Positions 45,741-58,689 of a DNA stretch of 64,000 bases are shown here, in pieces. Numbering within the stretch: position 1 is the first letter of the stretch; each line of letters begins with the position of its first letter. The stretch is from Zoroaster sp. YZ-2022. Its lineage: Eukaryota; Echinodermata; Asteroidea; Forcipulatida; Zoroasteridae. A program made the position numbers and the translations under genes. The stretch covers positions 30,686,459 to 30,750,458 of the forward strand of contig CM055828.1 of NCBI GenBank assembly GCA_029582265.1. Reading direction: 5' to 3'. A model generated the notes under the pieces. It did no database searches and was not told the origin of the DNA. It saw only the letters and a program-made list of their open reading frames with translations.

Positions 45741-46283
45741 CAAATATAACATGGTTTGAGGGTGGACAGTTGATATTAGCTCCCCGAGGTATTGGAAGTT
45801 GAGAAACTAGTTCCCGAGGCAAAGCCAAGGGAACTAGTTTCTCAACTTCCAATACCGAGGGGAGCTAATATCGACTGTCCACCCGAAATAAACCATGTTA
45901 TATTTGTTTTACTATACCTCATACATATTCACAATATTCTCTAGTTCGGCATCATTGAGCTCAGGAAAACGCGAATTGACATTTACGTGTGCCGCCATCC
46001 TTCCATGTATATAATGTAGCTAGGGCGATGTTCGCGCGTGCGTACTACACCCGTGCGACTGTTCCCCGCCAGCATGCGGGGAACAGATCGCTGGGACTGT
46101 TCCCCGCCGGGGGACTGTTCCCCGATGCGACAGTCTTCTACGCACTACTGCGCATGCGTATTTACCCCGTGCGTAAATACTCGCGTGCGCTTGGTAAATA
46201 GCCAAAATAGCATCTGGCACGTGATGGTGAATGGACCAGTGAGAATTCGGCTCTCGATCATGAATATGTATGAGGTATAGTAA
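45741..46283. mobile_element. Composite element, copy 2 (inverted relative to 24861-25425)
   Basis: Fold-back part 45741-45908 ('caaatataacatggttt' and inverse) followed by the TIR part 45909-46283 ('actatacctcatacatattc' and 'gaatatgtatgaggtatagt'). Same order of parts as copy 1 when reverse-complemented. Confidence 0.8.
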
Positions 46284-46879
46284 TACACAATGCCATACAC
46301 GAACCTACTGTACTGTACATGTGTATTTACATACACAATACTACATGATGTACAGTACATGTAGTACATACACAATGTGCTAATTATTTTATAGATTACA
46401 ATGGAAGAAAAATCAATCTTCTTAATATATTTCTTATTGCAATGTACACCGTACATTATTGCAACCTGTCTACTATGTTTCTGTTGGCACTGAATGCATA
46501 CATGTAGGTACATGTACAATGTGCTACATTTCTTTTTGTATATTTTGCGTAATACATAAAATGTGCATCCATACTTTCTAAGAATCAAGAGATGGAACAA
46601 TGTACACAAATTATATAAAAACCAACCCAAAAAACTGTGAAATTGCGTTCAGATTGTTCATATTCATTCCAACACGGAATTTCTGTCATAAGGTTGATTG
46701 CAAATAGCGCTAAAGTAACTCCCGCATCTGTTTGGAGTGGCTTGTGTGACGTCAACAATATTTTGTTTGTTTGTGCGGCACACAGTAGCGCTGTTGCGCC
46801 CACAGACATCACATGATTCCTTGCAGCCGCTATTTGCGATAAACCTTATTGGATGCCAGAAATTCATTATTTATGAAAG

Positions 46880-47250
46880 CAATAATAATAATAATAATAA
46901 TGTATAGATTTATATAGCGCACGTATCCACCAACTAAGTGGCGCTCAAGGCGCATTATATTATTATCCCTGCTCATAAGGCTCATAAGGCTCATAAATCA
47001 TTCCTGAAACCATCTCAGCTCCCTGGGGAGTATACAGCTCAATTGCTGCCATTTCTAGCGCATAGAGAGCAAACCATCTCTGCCTTCACAGGTACCCATT
47101 TAACCCCTGGGTGGAGAGAAGCAATTATGGTTAAGTGTCTTGCTCAAGGACACAGGTGTCACGGCTGGGGCTCGAACCCACACTCTGCTGCTGGCAACAC
47201 CAGAACTTGAGTTCAGTGCGCTAGACCGCTCGGCCACGACAATCCACTGC
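46880..47250 (-). mobile_element. Full-length tRNA-derived SINE, minus strand
   Basis: On the minus strand: tRNA-like head 'gtggccgagcggtctagcg', 'gggttcgagccccagc' (B-box region) near 47165-47180, body 'ggtacctgtgaaggcagaga' and 'atactccccagggagctg', 3' end 'gcgccttgagcgccacttag', and tail of ATT repeats (46880-46901 as ATA/AAT on +). The most complete member here. Confidence 0.8.
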
Positions 47251-47580
47251 ATCACATGCAGGAATATTTCAAGGGATGTTTGATATCATCCTAAACTTTA
47301 CACTAGAGAAAATAATATATAAAACTGTGATCATTTTTAAATGTTTTTCAAGACTGCCAATAATGTACAACTGCATTAATTAAAAAACTTGCTAATTGTT
47401 TCTGCTCTGATCCCTGGACCCTCTAAAATAATTGCACGCTTACAGGATGTGCAGGTAACAATTCGTACATGTGTGTGTGGTTTATAGTACAGTAGCACTC
47501 GGGGAATGATTCCGTTCAAAATTTTGCATAGTAATATTTGTCCAGACAGAAATACTTTTAGTGTACAGTATGTAATGCTA
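47251..47580. other. Intergenic, nothing recognised
   Basis: No gene recognised before the 22-bp array. Confidence 0.4.
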
Positions 47581-47582
47581 AT

Positions 47583-50500
47583 TTTTAATAGCAAATCTTT
47601 GGATACTGAATAGCAAATCTTTGTATACCGAATAGCAAATCTTTGTATACCGAATAGCAAATCTTTGTATACCGAATAGCAAATCTTTGGATACTGAATA
47701 GCAAATCTTTGGATACTGAATAGCAAATCTTTGTATACTGAATAGCAAATCTTTGTATACTGAATAGCAAATCTTTGGATACTGAATAGCAAATCTTTGT
47801 ATACTGAATAGCAAATCTTTGGATACCGAATAGCAAATCTTTGTATACCTAATAGCAAATCTTGAATACTGAATAGCAAATCTTTGTATACTGAATAGCA
47901 TATCTTTGGATACTGAATAGCAAATCTTTGTATACTGAACAGCAAATCTTTGGATACTGAATAGCAAATCTTTGTATACCGAATAGCAAATCTTTGTATA
48001 CTGAATAGCAAATCTTTGTATACCAAATAGCAAATCTTTGTATACTGAATAGCAAATCTTTGTATTATACTGAATAGCAAATCTTTGTATACTGAATAGC
48101 AAATCTTGAATACTGAATAGCAAATCTTGAATACTGAATAGCAAATCTTTGGATACTGAATAGCAAATCTTTGTATACTGAACAGCAAATCATTGGATAC
48201 TGAATAGCAAATCTTTGTATACTGAATAGCAAATCTTGAATAATGAATAGCAAATCTTTGGATACTCAATAGCAAATCTTTGTATACTGAATAGCAAATC
48301 TTTGTATACTGAATAGCAAATCTTTGGATACTGAGTAGCAAATCTTTGGATACTGAATAGCAAATCTTTGGATACTGAATAGCAAATCTTTGGATACTGA
48401 ATAGCAAATCTTTGGATACTGAATAGCAAATCTTTGGATACTGAATAGCAAATCTTTGTATACCGAATAGCAAATCTTGAATACTGAATAGCAAATCTTT
48501 GTATACTGAATAGCAAATCTTTGTATACCGAATAGCAAATCTTTGTATACCTAATAGCAAATCTTGAATACTGAATAGCAAATCTTTGTATACTGAATAG
48601 CATATCTTTGGATACTGAATAGCAAATCTTTGTATACTGAACAGCAAATCTTTGGATACTGAACAGCAAATCTTTGTATACCGAATAGCAAATCTTTGTA
48701 TACTGAATAGCAAATCTTTGTATACCAAATAGCAAATCTTTGTATACCGAATAGCAAATCTTTGTATACCGAATAGCAAATCTTTGTATTATACTGAATA
48801 GCAAATCTTTGTATACTGAATAGCAAATCTTTGTATACTGAATAGCAAATCTTTGTATACTGAATAGCAAATCTTTGGATTCTGAATATCAAATCTTTGT
48901 ATACTGAACAGCAAATCTTGAATAATGAATAGCAAATCTTTGGATACCGAAGAGCAAATCATTGGATACCGAAGAGCAAATCATTGGATACTGAATAGCA
49001 AATCTTTGTATACTGAATAGCAAATCTTGAATAATGAATAGCAAATCTTTGGATACTCAATAGCAAATCTTTGTATACTGAATAGCAAATCTTTGTATAC
49101 TGAATAGCAAATCTTTGTATACTGAATAGCAAATCTTTGGATACTGAATAGCAAATCTTTGGATACTGAATAGCAAATCTTTGGATACTGAATAGCAAAT
49201 CTTTGGATACTGAATAGCAAATCTTTGGATACTGAGTAGCAAATCTTTGGATACTGAATAGCAAATCTTTGGATACTGAATAGCAAATCTTTGGATACTG
49301 AATAGCAAATCTTTGGATACTGAATAGCAAATCTTTGGATACTGAGTAGCAAATCTTTGGATACTGAATAGCAAATCTTTGGATTCTGAGTAGCAAATCT
49401 TTGGATACTGAATAGCAAATCTTTGGCTTCTGAATAGCAAATCTTTGGATACCGAAGAGCAAATCATTGGATACTGAATAGCAAATCTTTGTATACTGAA
49501 TAGCAAATCTTGAATAATGAATAGCAAATCTTTGGATACTCAATAGCAAATCTTTGTATACTGAATAGCAAATCTTTGTATACTGAATAGCAAATCTTTG
49601 GATACTGAGTAGCAAATCTTTGGATACTGAATAGCAAATCTTTGGATACTGAATAGCAAATCTTTGGATACTGAATAGCAAATCTTTGGATACTGAATAG
49701 CAAATCTTTGGATACTGAATAGCAAATCTTTGTATACCGAATAGCAAATCTTGAACACTGAATAGCAAATCTTTGTATACTGAATAGCAAATCTTTGTAT
49801 ACCGAATAGCAAATCTTTGTATACCTAATAGCAAATCTTGAATACTGAATAGCAAATCTTTGTATACTGAATAGCATATCTTTGGATACTGAATAGCAAA
49901 TCTTTGTATACTGAACAGCAAATCTTTGGATACTGAACAGCAAATCTTTGTATACTGAATAGCAAATCTTTGTATACCAAATAGCAAATCTTTGTATACC
50001 AAATAGCAAATCTTTGTATACCGAATAGCAAATCTTTGTATTATACTGAATAGCAAATCTTTGTATACTGAATAGCAAATCTTTGTATACTGAATAGCAA
50101 ATCTTTGGATTCTGAATATCAAATCTTTGTATACTGAACAGCAAATCTTGAATAATGAATAGCAAATCTTTGGATACTCAATAGCAAATCTTTGTATACT
50201 GAATAGCAAATCTTTGTATACTGAATAGCAAATCTTTGGATACTGAGTAGCAAATCTTTGGATACTGAATAGCAAATCTTTGGATACTGAATAGCAAATC
50301 TTTGGATACTGAATAGCAAATCTTTGGATACTGAATAGCAAATCTTTGGATACTGAATAGCAAATCTTTGTATACCGAATAGCAAATCTTGAATACTGAA
50401 TAGCAAATCTTTGTATACTGAATAGCAAATCTTTGTATACCGAATAGCAAATCTTTGTATACCTAATAGCAAATCTTGAATACTGAATAGCAAATCTTTG

Positions 50501-51350
50501 TATACTGAATAGCATATCTTTGGATACTGAATAGCAAATCTTTGTATACTGAACAGCAAATCTTTGGATACTGAACAGCAAATCTTTGTATACCGAATAG
50601 CAAATCTTTGTATACTGAATAGCAAATCTTTGTATACCAAATAGCAAATCTTTGTATACCGAATAGCAAATCTTTGTATTATACTGAATAGCAAATCTTT
50701 GTATACTGAATAGCAAATCTTTGGATTCTGAATATCAAATCTTTGTATACTGAACAGCAAATCTTGAATAATGAATAGCAAATCTTTGGATACCGAAGAG
50801 CAAATCATTGGATACCGAAGATCAAATCATTGGATACTGAATAGCAAATCTTTGTATACTGAATAGCAAATCTTGAATAATGAATAGCAAATCTTTGGAT
50901 ACTCAATAGCAAATCTTTGTATACTGAATAGCAAATCTTTGTATACTGAATAGCAAATCTTTGTATACTGAATAGCAAATCTTTGGATACTGAGTAGCAA
51001 ATCTTTGGATACTGAATAGCAAATCTTTGGATTCTGAATAGCAAATCTTTGGATACTGAATAGCAAATCTTTGGATACTGAATAGCAAATCTTTGGATAC
51101 TGAATAGCAAATCTTTGTATACTGAATAGCAAATCTTTGGATACTGAATAGCAAATCTTTGGATACTGAATAGCAAATCTTTGGATACTGAATAGCAAAT
51201 CTTTGGATACTGAATAGCAAATCTTTGGATATCGATACTGAATAGCAAATCTTTGGATACTGAATAGCAAATCTTTGTATACTGAAAAGCAAATCTTTGT
51301 ATACTGAATAGCAAATCTTTGTATACTGAATAGCAAATCTTGAATATTGC
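47583..51350. repeat. 22-bp tandem array, about 170 copies, with higher-order structure
   Basis: Basic unit about 22 bp, 'atagcaaatctttggatact' plus ga, with variants (tttgtatact, tttgtataccg, short 'cttgaatact'). Three identical stretches starting at 48266, 49540 and 50178 show a higher-order period of about 638 bp (29 units) and its double (1274 bp). Because 22 is not divisible by 3, all three frames cycle every 66 bp; the many long minus-strand ORFs are by-products. Confidence 0.96.
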
Positions 51351-52650
51351 ATTGCAAATATTTAATTTAGATAGCAAATCTTGAATTCTGAGTAGCAAAT
51401 TGTGAATTTTGTGTCGCATTATTAATGCTACACGTGTATAGGTGTGCAATACATATGATTCAATACATGTACAGTTACATGTGAACACGATGTATGCCAT
51501 ACCTGCTGCATGCATGGTATTATTAATATGAACACAGATCTCATCTCATTTTGTGTGTAATCAAACGTGAAGGGATGAGTGATCACACATGCATTTATGA
51601 ACAAGATAGCAATTAAGAATCAAATTAAAATACTGTGTTTACAATGTACATGTTTAGGAAACCATACCTTCCTCAATGAAGCTTCAAATTCAGTCTCTGC
51701 ATTCAATGTACAGGTACTGTACATGTACATGTACATATCAGCAGCTGCTGAAGCACTAGACAATGTATAGATTCAAGCAATGAATGCTTCAAGTAGTCTT
51801 CTAAACCTGTCCAATTGGCTCTGACAGTGTGCAATAAGTGAGCTGGATCTGTTTAGCCATGGAGGAAGAAAGAGTGGCCAGCTGGATATGGAGGCTACAT
51901 GTAGGTGGCAGGGATGTACCTGAATCTACATATGATGACCTCAGGTCAAGATGATTGCATCATCACCTCCCAGCTGGCATTCAAGCCAGACAATGATATG
52001 TACACTCACTACCACAGTGGGTTGTCCTTGCTTTTTGGCTAAATGACAAGCATGAGTGTTCTGTTTATCAGTGTAGTATATCCTAGGGACATTTGTGTGT
52101 GTGTTTATCACAGAGCAGCTACACTGTACAAGTTTCCTTCCTTCATGATCTACATATATGTACATGTACTTGTATGTAACAGAGTGGATCTCAATCTGGA
52201 AAAAATATTGCATTTTGCCTTTGAGAAAGAGCCTGCTACAAATGTAGGTGAGGCCAATAACCATTATTCTGGAAAAATATTGGTAAAAACCAGTGCAGGC
52301 TCAATGTGTATGTGTGTGGGGGGGGGGGGGAATTGAAGGAGAAGCCACTTCTTTTCTCTTTTTTAATAAAAAATTTAATGAAAGGTTTGCCAATCGGGAA
52401 AATATTTGGCCACAGTGTGGAGCGTAATGTTCTGTGACCTTAATCAAAATATTGTTCGCTGCCCCTCCTTTGCCAAATTTCTGGCTACGGGCCAGCACCA
52501 CTGACACCCTGGAATAAACCATAAATGTATTATTCTTCCTCGAGCCCTGTTCTTTTGTCACGTATTGATTCATGTGGGATCAGTTATCCTATGTTTGATG
52601 ATTTTTTTTTCTATCCCACTATATGTATTCATAGACAAATTGAAGAAATT
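51351..52650. other. Intergenic with tacatgta words and a TIR fragment
   Basis: No gene. 'gtacatgtacatgtacat' occurs at about 51718-51735. 'tttctggctacgggccagc' near 52478-52497 plus the G run near 52319 look like a decayed member of the gtagcc-end family. Confidence 0.45.
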
Positions 52651-52652
52651 AA

Positions 52653-52868
52653 AGGGACAGTATCGTTACAATCAGCAGGGCATGGAATTGGAATGATAAT
52701 TTTAGATTAACTCAGTGACTGAAAATAATACCGCACATGAGAAGGTCATATTACCGTTGCTGCCACATACAATGTAAATGAGCCAGTAATTTTCAGTCAC
52801 TGTGTCGTCATCTTAAACTAATGCCCTGTTGAAAGTCTGCTCTGATCATGACGATATTAATTGTCCCT
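52653..52868. mobile_element. Palindromic MITE, family A
   Basis: TTAA at 52649-52652 and 52869-52872. Ends 'agggacagtatcgttacaat' and 'gacgatattaattgtccct'. Internal 'gactgaaaataatacc' and 'ttttcagtcactg' as in other copies. Confidence 0.8.
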
Positions 52869-52872
52869 TTAA

Positions 52873-54235
52873 AAGCGCAAAACATTTTGAATGCACAGCA
52901 TCTAGGTATTCTGGAACAAGGCAGACCAATCATACTGACCCCATCAACAAATCCAACAAATCCATCAACAAAACCAATGAAGTGTGTGAAATCATTAATC
53001 ACAACAACCATTGTAACAATTACTGCAAGCAGATCATTGTATTCAAATGCTGGAGAAAGGGAAGAGTTCAGTGTCCTTTCTGTATGGATGAACCAACAAT
53101 GGAGGTAGAACCAACCATGTGTACCATATATAGTCATCCTACCCTAGAAGACTGAGGTCACATGATTCCCCAGTAGGCATGCACTACATGTATACAGTGT
53201 AGCAGCGTAACTGTACAGGCAGTCTTGCGTCTTCCTGTCATAAATTTGTATTGTGTGTATTACACTCATCAATGACACGCAAAAAGTGTACCAATTGCTC
53301 ACTGAGACAGCACTGATTGGACCCCGAAATATCACACATCACGCTTGAAAAACTAAAATTCTGCGCTTACCCTGTCAGTAGTAAATGTAGAATTTTGAAG
53401 AAATTGTGATTCTTGAAATGAAAGAATGGTCATTGTAAGCCCAGAATTATGAGTTTGGCAGTGAATGAAATTGGGCACAGGTCTTTGTGATTTTTGCCAG
53501 TAAATTTATCTTTTCTAAAGGAAAGTTTTGAAAAAAATATACCAGATCTAAGGAACAGCATCGAGAGAAAGGAACTACCGAGAAATAAATATTTTCCACA
53601 CAGTACCCATCTTTGTCAACGTTAGTGCAAACACAAATCAATAATCATTTGTATCAATTCTTAAAAAAAAAAAACATCCAATGGGCAGACTATTTCCTGA
53701 CAAGACTGGATTTGATCTCACACGGACTTGTTGAAATCAATAAACAGATGAAAAGCAGGACTGATGCATGGTCAAGGCTACTCTAGCTGTTGTACATCAC
53801 CCACAGGAAGCATTAGCACCTGACCATATCACTCAGAGGTAATCCCAGGCTTACAAGACATCCAAGTGTGCCCAGTTGTTAAAGGATTTCAGTAATGGCA
53901 TATCATGGAACTGTCAGTCCAGTAAGGAATTTGTAGCTTACTATCTTGATTCCATCAAAGGTTAACATCCCCATTTGTCTGTAGTTGAATCTTTTAAATA
54001 ATCACAGTCACTCGGAGGTGTTATGGGATTATTAAACCAAGAAGGATATATTATTTGTACAGTTCATGTGTATATTTTACATGATCAATATGGGCACGGA
54101 GATTTAAAGGAAGTTACAATATCTCTCTGGGTAATAATTCCATAAATTTATAACGGCATATTATAGAATTGCTCACACTTTATACATTTAAATCAATATG
54201 TTCATGAAATTTACGAAGGACTCAATTTAACACAG
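52873..54235. other. Intergenic, nothing recognised
   Basis: ORFs near 52829-53155 overlap the MITE end and look random. No gene or array recognised. Confidence 0.4.
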
Positions 54236-54437
54236 TGGCGTTGCCAGGACTTTTTCAGTGGGGGGGCACAGGGGGGGCATTGCTTTTCAGTGGGGGGGCA
54301 CAGGGGTATGGGTTTTTTCCCTTTTCTTTTTCTTTTCTGTTTTTTGGGGCACTATGAGGATTTTTCGTGGGGGGGGGGCACTGGAAATTTGTGGGGGGGC
54401 ACGTGCCCCCCAGGCCCCCCAGTGGCTACGCCGCTGA
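54236..54437. mobile_element. TIR element with gtagcc-type ends, compact copy
   Basis: Ends 'agtggcgttgccaggac' and 'gtggctacgccgctga'. Only about two 'ttttcagtgggggggcac' units, then the same body as 23703-24478 ('ttggggcactatgaggattt'). It shows the state before repeat expansion. Confidence 0.8.
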
Positions 54438-55950
54438 TTTACCGTAATTTCCTGCGTATAAGACGCGGCTTATCTGACTTTCAAAGGTACGAAAACGTCA
54501 CTGCGTCTTATCTAACGGTGCGCCTTATCTGGTGTCGCTTGAGATCAAAGTGATGATTACCGCTTGTGTAACTTTCGGTGGACCTCAACCTAACAAAGCG
54601 GCCGTGTTTTCCAATGAAGGTCGTTAGCGCAAGATTTTCATGCATTCATTCACCTTTACGGCCGTGATGTGGTTTCCGACAATGCCCATAACAACCTTTG
54701 TTGGCGCACATGTATCATGCATTCAATTCACCTTATTGCGTTGCCTTGCTTTCCGACAAAAATCAAAAAAGCACAAGCGATATCTAAACAAAAACTTTTT
54801 AAACCGGGAATGAAAATAAATTGATTTTAATATATGGGGAAAAGGAAGAAGCCATGTTTTATTCATTTTCAAACAACAGCAAAATAGTTGAAAAACAATT
54901 TAATACCCAAACCGTGAATACAAATTCACGATGTCTTCGAGATCTGTTCAGTGTGTTTTAATTCGGAAAGTGCCATCACATCGGGCAGCAGGACGCAATT
55001 TATTTTCGTACCACGCTGGCTATGGAGTCAACAGTTAAGGGATAGAGTTCTTCCTATCCCTTTACTGTTGACTCCATAACCAGCGTGGTACTGAAAAAAA
55101 AAGCCATCGGGCAGTGTGTGGCCAGTCTTTCCGGCACCTGATTGGACCGCACTGGAATTATGATGTCATCATCGTCCACGTGTCCCTGCAGGTCATGACC
55201 AAGCTCGTCCCCATGGGTCTTGAATCCACATTCGAGACCTTCAGGTAAACGTTGGGAACAAGGTTTGTTGGGAAAGTTGCATATTAAGGGGGAATCCCGG
55301 GCTGAGCAATGGAGAGAAGCACGTGCACGTACGTATTGCATGCTTATTGGACAATTTATGGTTGCCACTTTTTATGAATGAAATGAGCGGGATGCGACTC
55401 GCGGGATCACGTCGCGAAAATGGCTTGTTTATGCAAGCATGGAGGTAAGCAAATAATTTAACGTGTATAAAAGTACCAATAACATCGTTTCCGATGCATT
55501 GCACATGACACGATAATTATACGAATTTGTGTTTGTTGATGGCTATAGTTCATTTGAAACAAACTATATTGAGAATTATACTTCTGAAACCAATCCGATC
55601 TCTAGCCCCACGCACGTTAGCTAACCGATTAAAAAATCAATACAATTGGATCGACAGGGCTACATTTTTCTGGGAACATTTTCTGCTAAACACTAAACTC
55701 GGCCTTCGTCCAATTGAATAGTTTTTATTGTGGCACACAGACCATCAGTTCAGGGAGTGGCGCAACACAATGACCCCTTTGTGGCGATGTACCGACAATG
55801 AGTGGCACCCAGCTGGCCTCTGTGTCAGCGGTCATGGTGCGCCTTATACGGCGGTGCGCCTTGTACGTTGACACTTTAATCACATTCCCCCGATTCTGGG
55901 GTAATGCGCCTTATACACCGAGCGTCTTATACGCAGGAAATTACGGTAAC
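54438..55950. mobile_element. 1.5-kb DNA-transposon remnant ('ccgtaatttcctgcgtataa' ends)
   Basis: Left 'ttaccgtaatttcctgcgta' and right 'tacgcaggaaattacggtaa' are inverted. Subterminal 'gtgcgccttatctgg' and 'gtgcgccttatacgg' words repeat as likely binding sites. A minus-strand ORF (55368-55054) with GFKTHGDELGHDLQGHVDDD might be the end of a decayed transposase, but this is weak. A snap-back palindrome lies at 55009-55090. Confidence 0.7.
55009..55090. repeat. Snap-back palindrome, about 37-bp arms
   Basis: 'taccacgctggctatggagt' at the left and 'actccataaccagcgtggta' at the right, 7-base loop 'agttctt', two mismatches in the arms. Probably a template-switch inversion inside the transposon remnant. 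Confidence 0.7.
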
Positions 55951-56590
55951 ACCTTGATTTTGAGGAACATTGATTTAAAAGTCCTTTTCATTCTATGGGA
56001 CCTGCATGAATAAACCAAGGTCATTGCTTTGAAATCAAAATCAAGGAAACTTGACTGGATCACCCTGATATGTGTGCTATGCAAGGGAGTAAAAAAACAG
56101 CTTAAATGTACATTATGTACATGTCATTGAGCATTGTGTGCACTTTCTATGTAAGGAGACTTGTTATAGAAAGAAAAAGGAACCACTGGCACAAGAGTGC
56201 TGTTTGAAAGGAAAGTTGGTGAAGCAATGCATAGCTGCACTGTGCTCTACATGTACTTCTCACACAGTAACTGTCACATACTCCCCAAATGGTACCCAGG
56301 CAACCCCAATCCTATATTTACATTATAGAGGCATTGGGGTGACCCCGATCCCCCCCCCCCTCAGCCCTATACTATCTTTGTTGTACCATGGTTGTACAGT
56401 CATTGCAACTCCTCTGTTGGAAATTACAATGTATATTTGATCAATCCTGATCAGTTTTTATTTAGCTAGAGCAAACACAAGGGATTTAGACTCAAAACAA
56501 TAAAGTACAGTGTAGTTTGTACATGTACAGTATGTATATCCATGGAGGAAGAGTTTTCTTCCTCCATGGTATATCTACCTAGTCTTTATG
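55951..56590. other. Intergenic, nothing recognised
   Basis: Contains a C run (56351-56360) and a short palindrome 'catggaggaagag/cttcctccatg' at about 56539-56569. No gene. Confidence 0.4.
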
Positions 56591-56599
56591 ATTGATTGC

Positions 56600-56912
56600 A
56601 GGATATGTACTACTACTACAAGGGTCAAAATCAGTCAAAATGTTGATATACTTGCCAAGGTATATAGTGCACTTTAAAGTCGAACACTGTCAAACCTTAT
56701 GTGTAGTAAGTACATTTACAGGTCAAAATGAGTTGACCGTTTTTGACTGGTAAAAGCATTGTCTGGTATTGTTCAGGGTGGTCAAAATGACAGTAAAAAC
56801 CAGTCAAAAATGCCCGCTGTGTGCACATCTGGGTCAACAGTCAAAACAGGCAGTTGGCTGATTTTGACCTCTATAGCAACTTCCCCAATAAAGTCCAGCT
56901 ATAGTAGGAAGG
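56600..56912. mobile_element. TTAA-type MITE with tgac/gtca words, copy 3
   Basis: Begins near 'agggtcaaaatcagtcaaaa' and ends 'ctatagtaggaagg' before TTAA (56913-56916). Inverse of 33977-34314. Confidence 0.65.
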
Positions 56913-56916
56913 TTAA

Positions 56917-57590
56917 AGGGACATGATGCACAACAATAGGATTTGGAAACAAATTTTTTTTCATTATTTTCAACCCTCTAGTTTTCAAGAAATATACACT
57001 GTGCCATTTAACATACCTTCTGCTCACACGTGTGTTTATACAATGTATGTACATGTACCTGTACATGTACAGGTATGTCGTTCATTTTGCCTTTGAGAAA
57101 GAACCTGCTAGGTTCAAAATGTAAGGCCAATAACTACTATTTTGGATTTCGTTGTGTGCCCGTAAGAAGGATGTAATGAAAGTGTGACCGGCAAAAGGTC
57201 GTAAGCAATTATAATGTGCAAAATTGTGTTTCAAGTGTGAAAGTTCGGTATTTTTTCTGCCATTTATTGTAGGAAAGTTAAATTCTGCATGGGAATGGAA
57301 AAACATGTCTTGGGAGTAATTCTAGCAACATATCAGTTACACATATGACCTCCTTTTTTTCAAAGGAGCCATTTTATTGCTTACGACCTTCTCAGTGCTG
57401 GGACAAAAAGTTGCCCAGAGGAAGGTCATAGAGCTTAACGACCTTCTTCCGGGCACACAATGATTTATACTACAGGTCCTTCAGGTTGATAAGCAGTTTG
57501 CAACAGCTAATTCTCTATTTAATTAACAAACCTTTGACAAATTCATCACAATAGGGGACTAAAATTTTGAGAAAATGCAGTCCTGTCAGA
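56917..57590. other. Intergenic, nothing recognised
   Basis: A tandem-like 'acatgtacctgtacatgtac' patch at about 57050-57070. No gene. Confidence 0.4.
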
Positions 57591-57594
57591 TTAA

Positions 57595-57975
57595 CCCTCC
57601 TACTTTTGGTACCTTTTTCATACAAGTTGATGCACCATTTGAAACCATTCGCTTTTGTGGTTTTGAATGGTGAAATAACTTTGTACAGTATTGATTCCCC
57701 CAAATGGTTGTGAATGGTACATGTACATTAGGTCAGCTAATACAAAACCTTGTTTGGATCTTTCCAAATGGTAGTACAGCTGATACAAAACCTTGTTTCG
57801 ATACTTCTAAGTGGTGAATCAATGGACCCTCTATGCATTTGAATGGATTTGAATGGTACTAAAGCTTGCGGCTACCAACACTGTTCAAATGGTATCACCA
57901 TGTGTGTACAAAACCAATGGGCATTTTTGAAAGTTGAAATTTTGAATGGTTTCAAATGGTCTATCAGTAGGAGGG
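57595..57975. mobile_element. piggyBac-like MITE, family B, uninterrupted copy
   Basis: TTAA at 57591-57594 and 57976-57979; ends CCCTCCTACT and AGTAGGAGGG. Carries the empty site (single TTTT near 57652) for the element nested at 43980-44409, and a short internal tandem duplication ('acaaaaccttgttt' twice). Confidence 0.8.
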
Positions 57976-57979
57976 TTAA

Positions 57980-58191
57980 AGGGGCAATATCGTCACAATC
58001 AGAGCAGACTTTCAACAGGGCATGGAATCGGTGTCCTAGTTTAAGATGAACACAGTGACTGAAAATTACTGACTCATTTATAAAGCAGCAATGGCAATAT
58101 GACCTTATCATGTGGGATATTAGTTTCAGTCACTGAGTTTATCTAAAACTAACACTCCGATTCCATGTCCTGTTGTGACGATATTGCCCCT
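57980..58191. mobile_element. Palindromic MITE, family A, abutting family B
   Basis: Ends 'aggggcaatatcgtcacaat' and 'tgacgatattgcccct'. TTAA at 57976-57979 is shared with the family B element, and TTAA is at 58192-58195. The closest to a perfect consensus copy. Confidence 0.85.
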
Positions 58192-58195
58192 TTAA

Positions 58196-58685
58196 CTGGG
58201 GGAAGTGCGACTAAAAACAACATCTAGACATGCAAGCTTTATGCTCTACTCAGTTAAGTTAGATCCAATATTGGTGACGGAATGCCTCACACTGTTGTTA
58301 CAATTTATTCTGCACTAATAAACGACGACTGCATTTCTGTGTAATGGCAAGGCTGAACTCATTTTAAAAACTTGTTTTACACTATGCACATATGTATACA
58401 CATGTACTCAATGAGAAAGCAATAATCATAAAAACTGACCCGAGATAAAAAAAAAATGATCAAGCTGACAATGAGTGACAAATACAGTGAAATCTAATCG
58501 AGTAGAGTTCAGTTATAATGAAATCTTAAGAAAATTTCAACTACATGTCATTGTGTGCCCGGTAAAAGGACGTAAGCGCGCGCTTAACCTAATCTGTCTT
58601 ATGTCCTTCCAGGCACATGACGATGTACATACAGTGTACGTACTGTATGTAGTTTTAATATCCACAAATTATAGGTTTGTATATT
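58196..58685. other. Intergenic, nothing recognised
   Basis: No gene or repeat recognised. Confidence 0.4.
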
Positions 58686-58689
58686 AAAA

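Noticed and set aside
47376..51515. Very long minus-strand ORFs (up to 585 codons) with 22-residue repeats
   Set aside because: By-product of the 22-bp array. All three minus frames are open and overlap one another, with no recognised domain.
52829..53155. Cys-rich 108-codon ORF resembling a zinc-finger-like tail
   Set aside because: It starts inside the right arm of MITE-A and has no consistent CxxC spacing or splice context.
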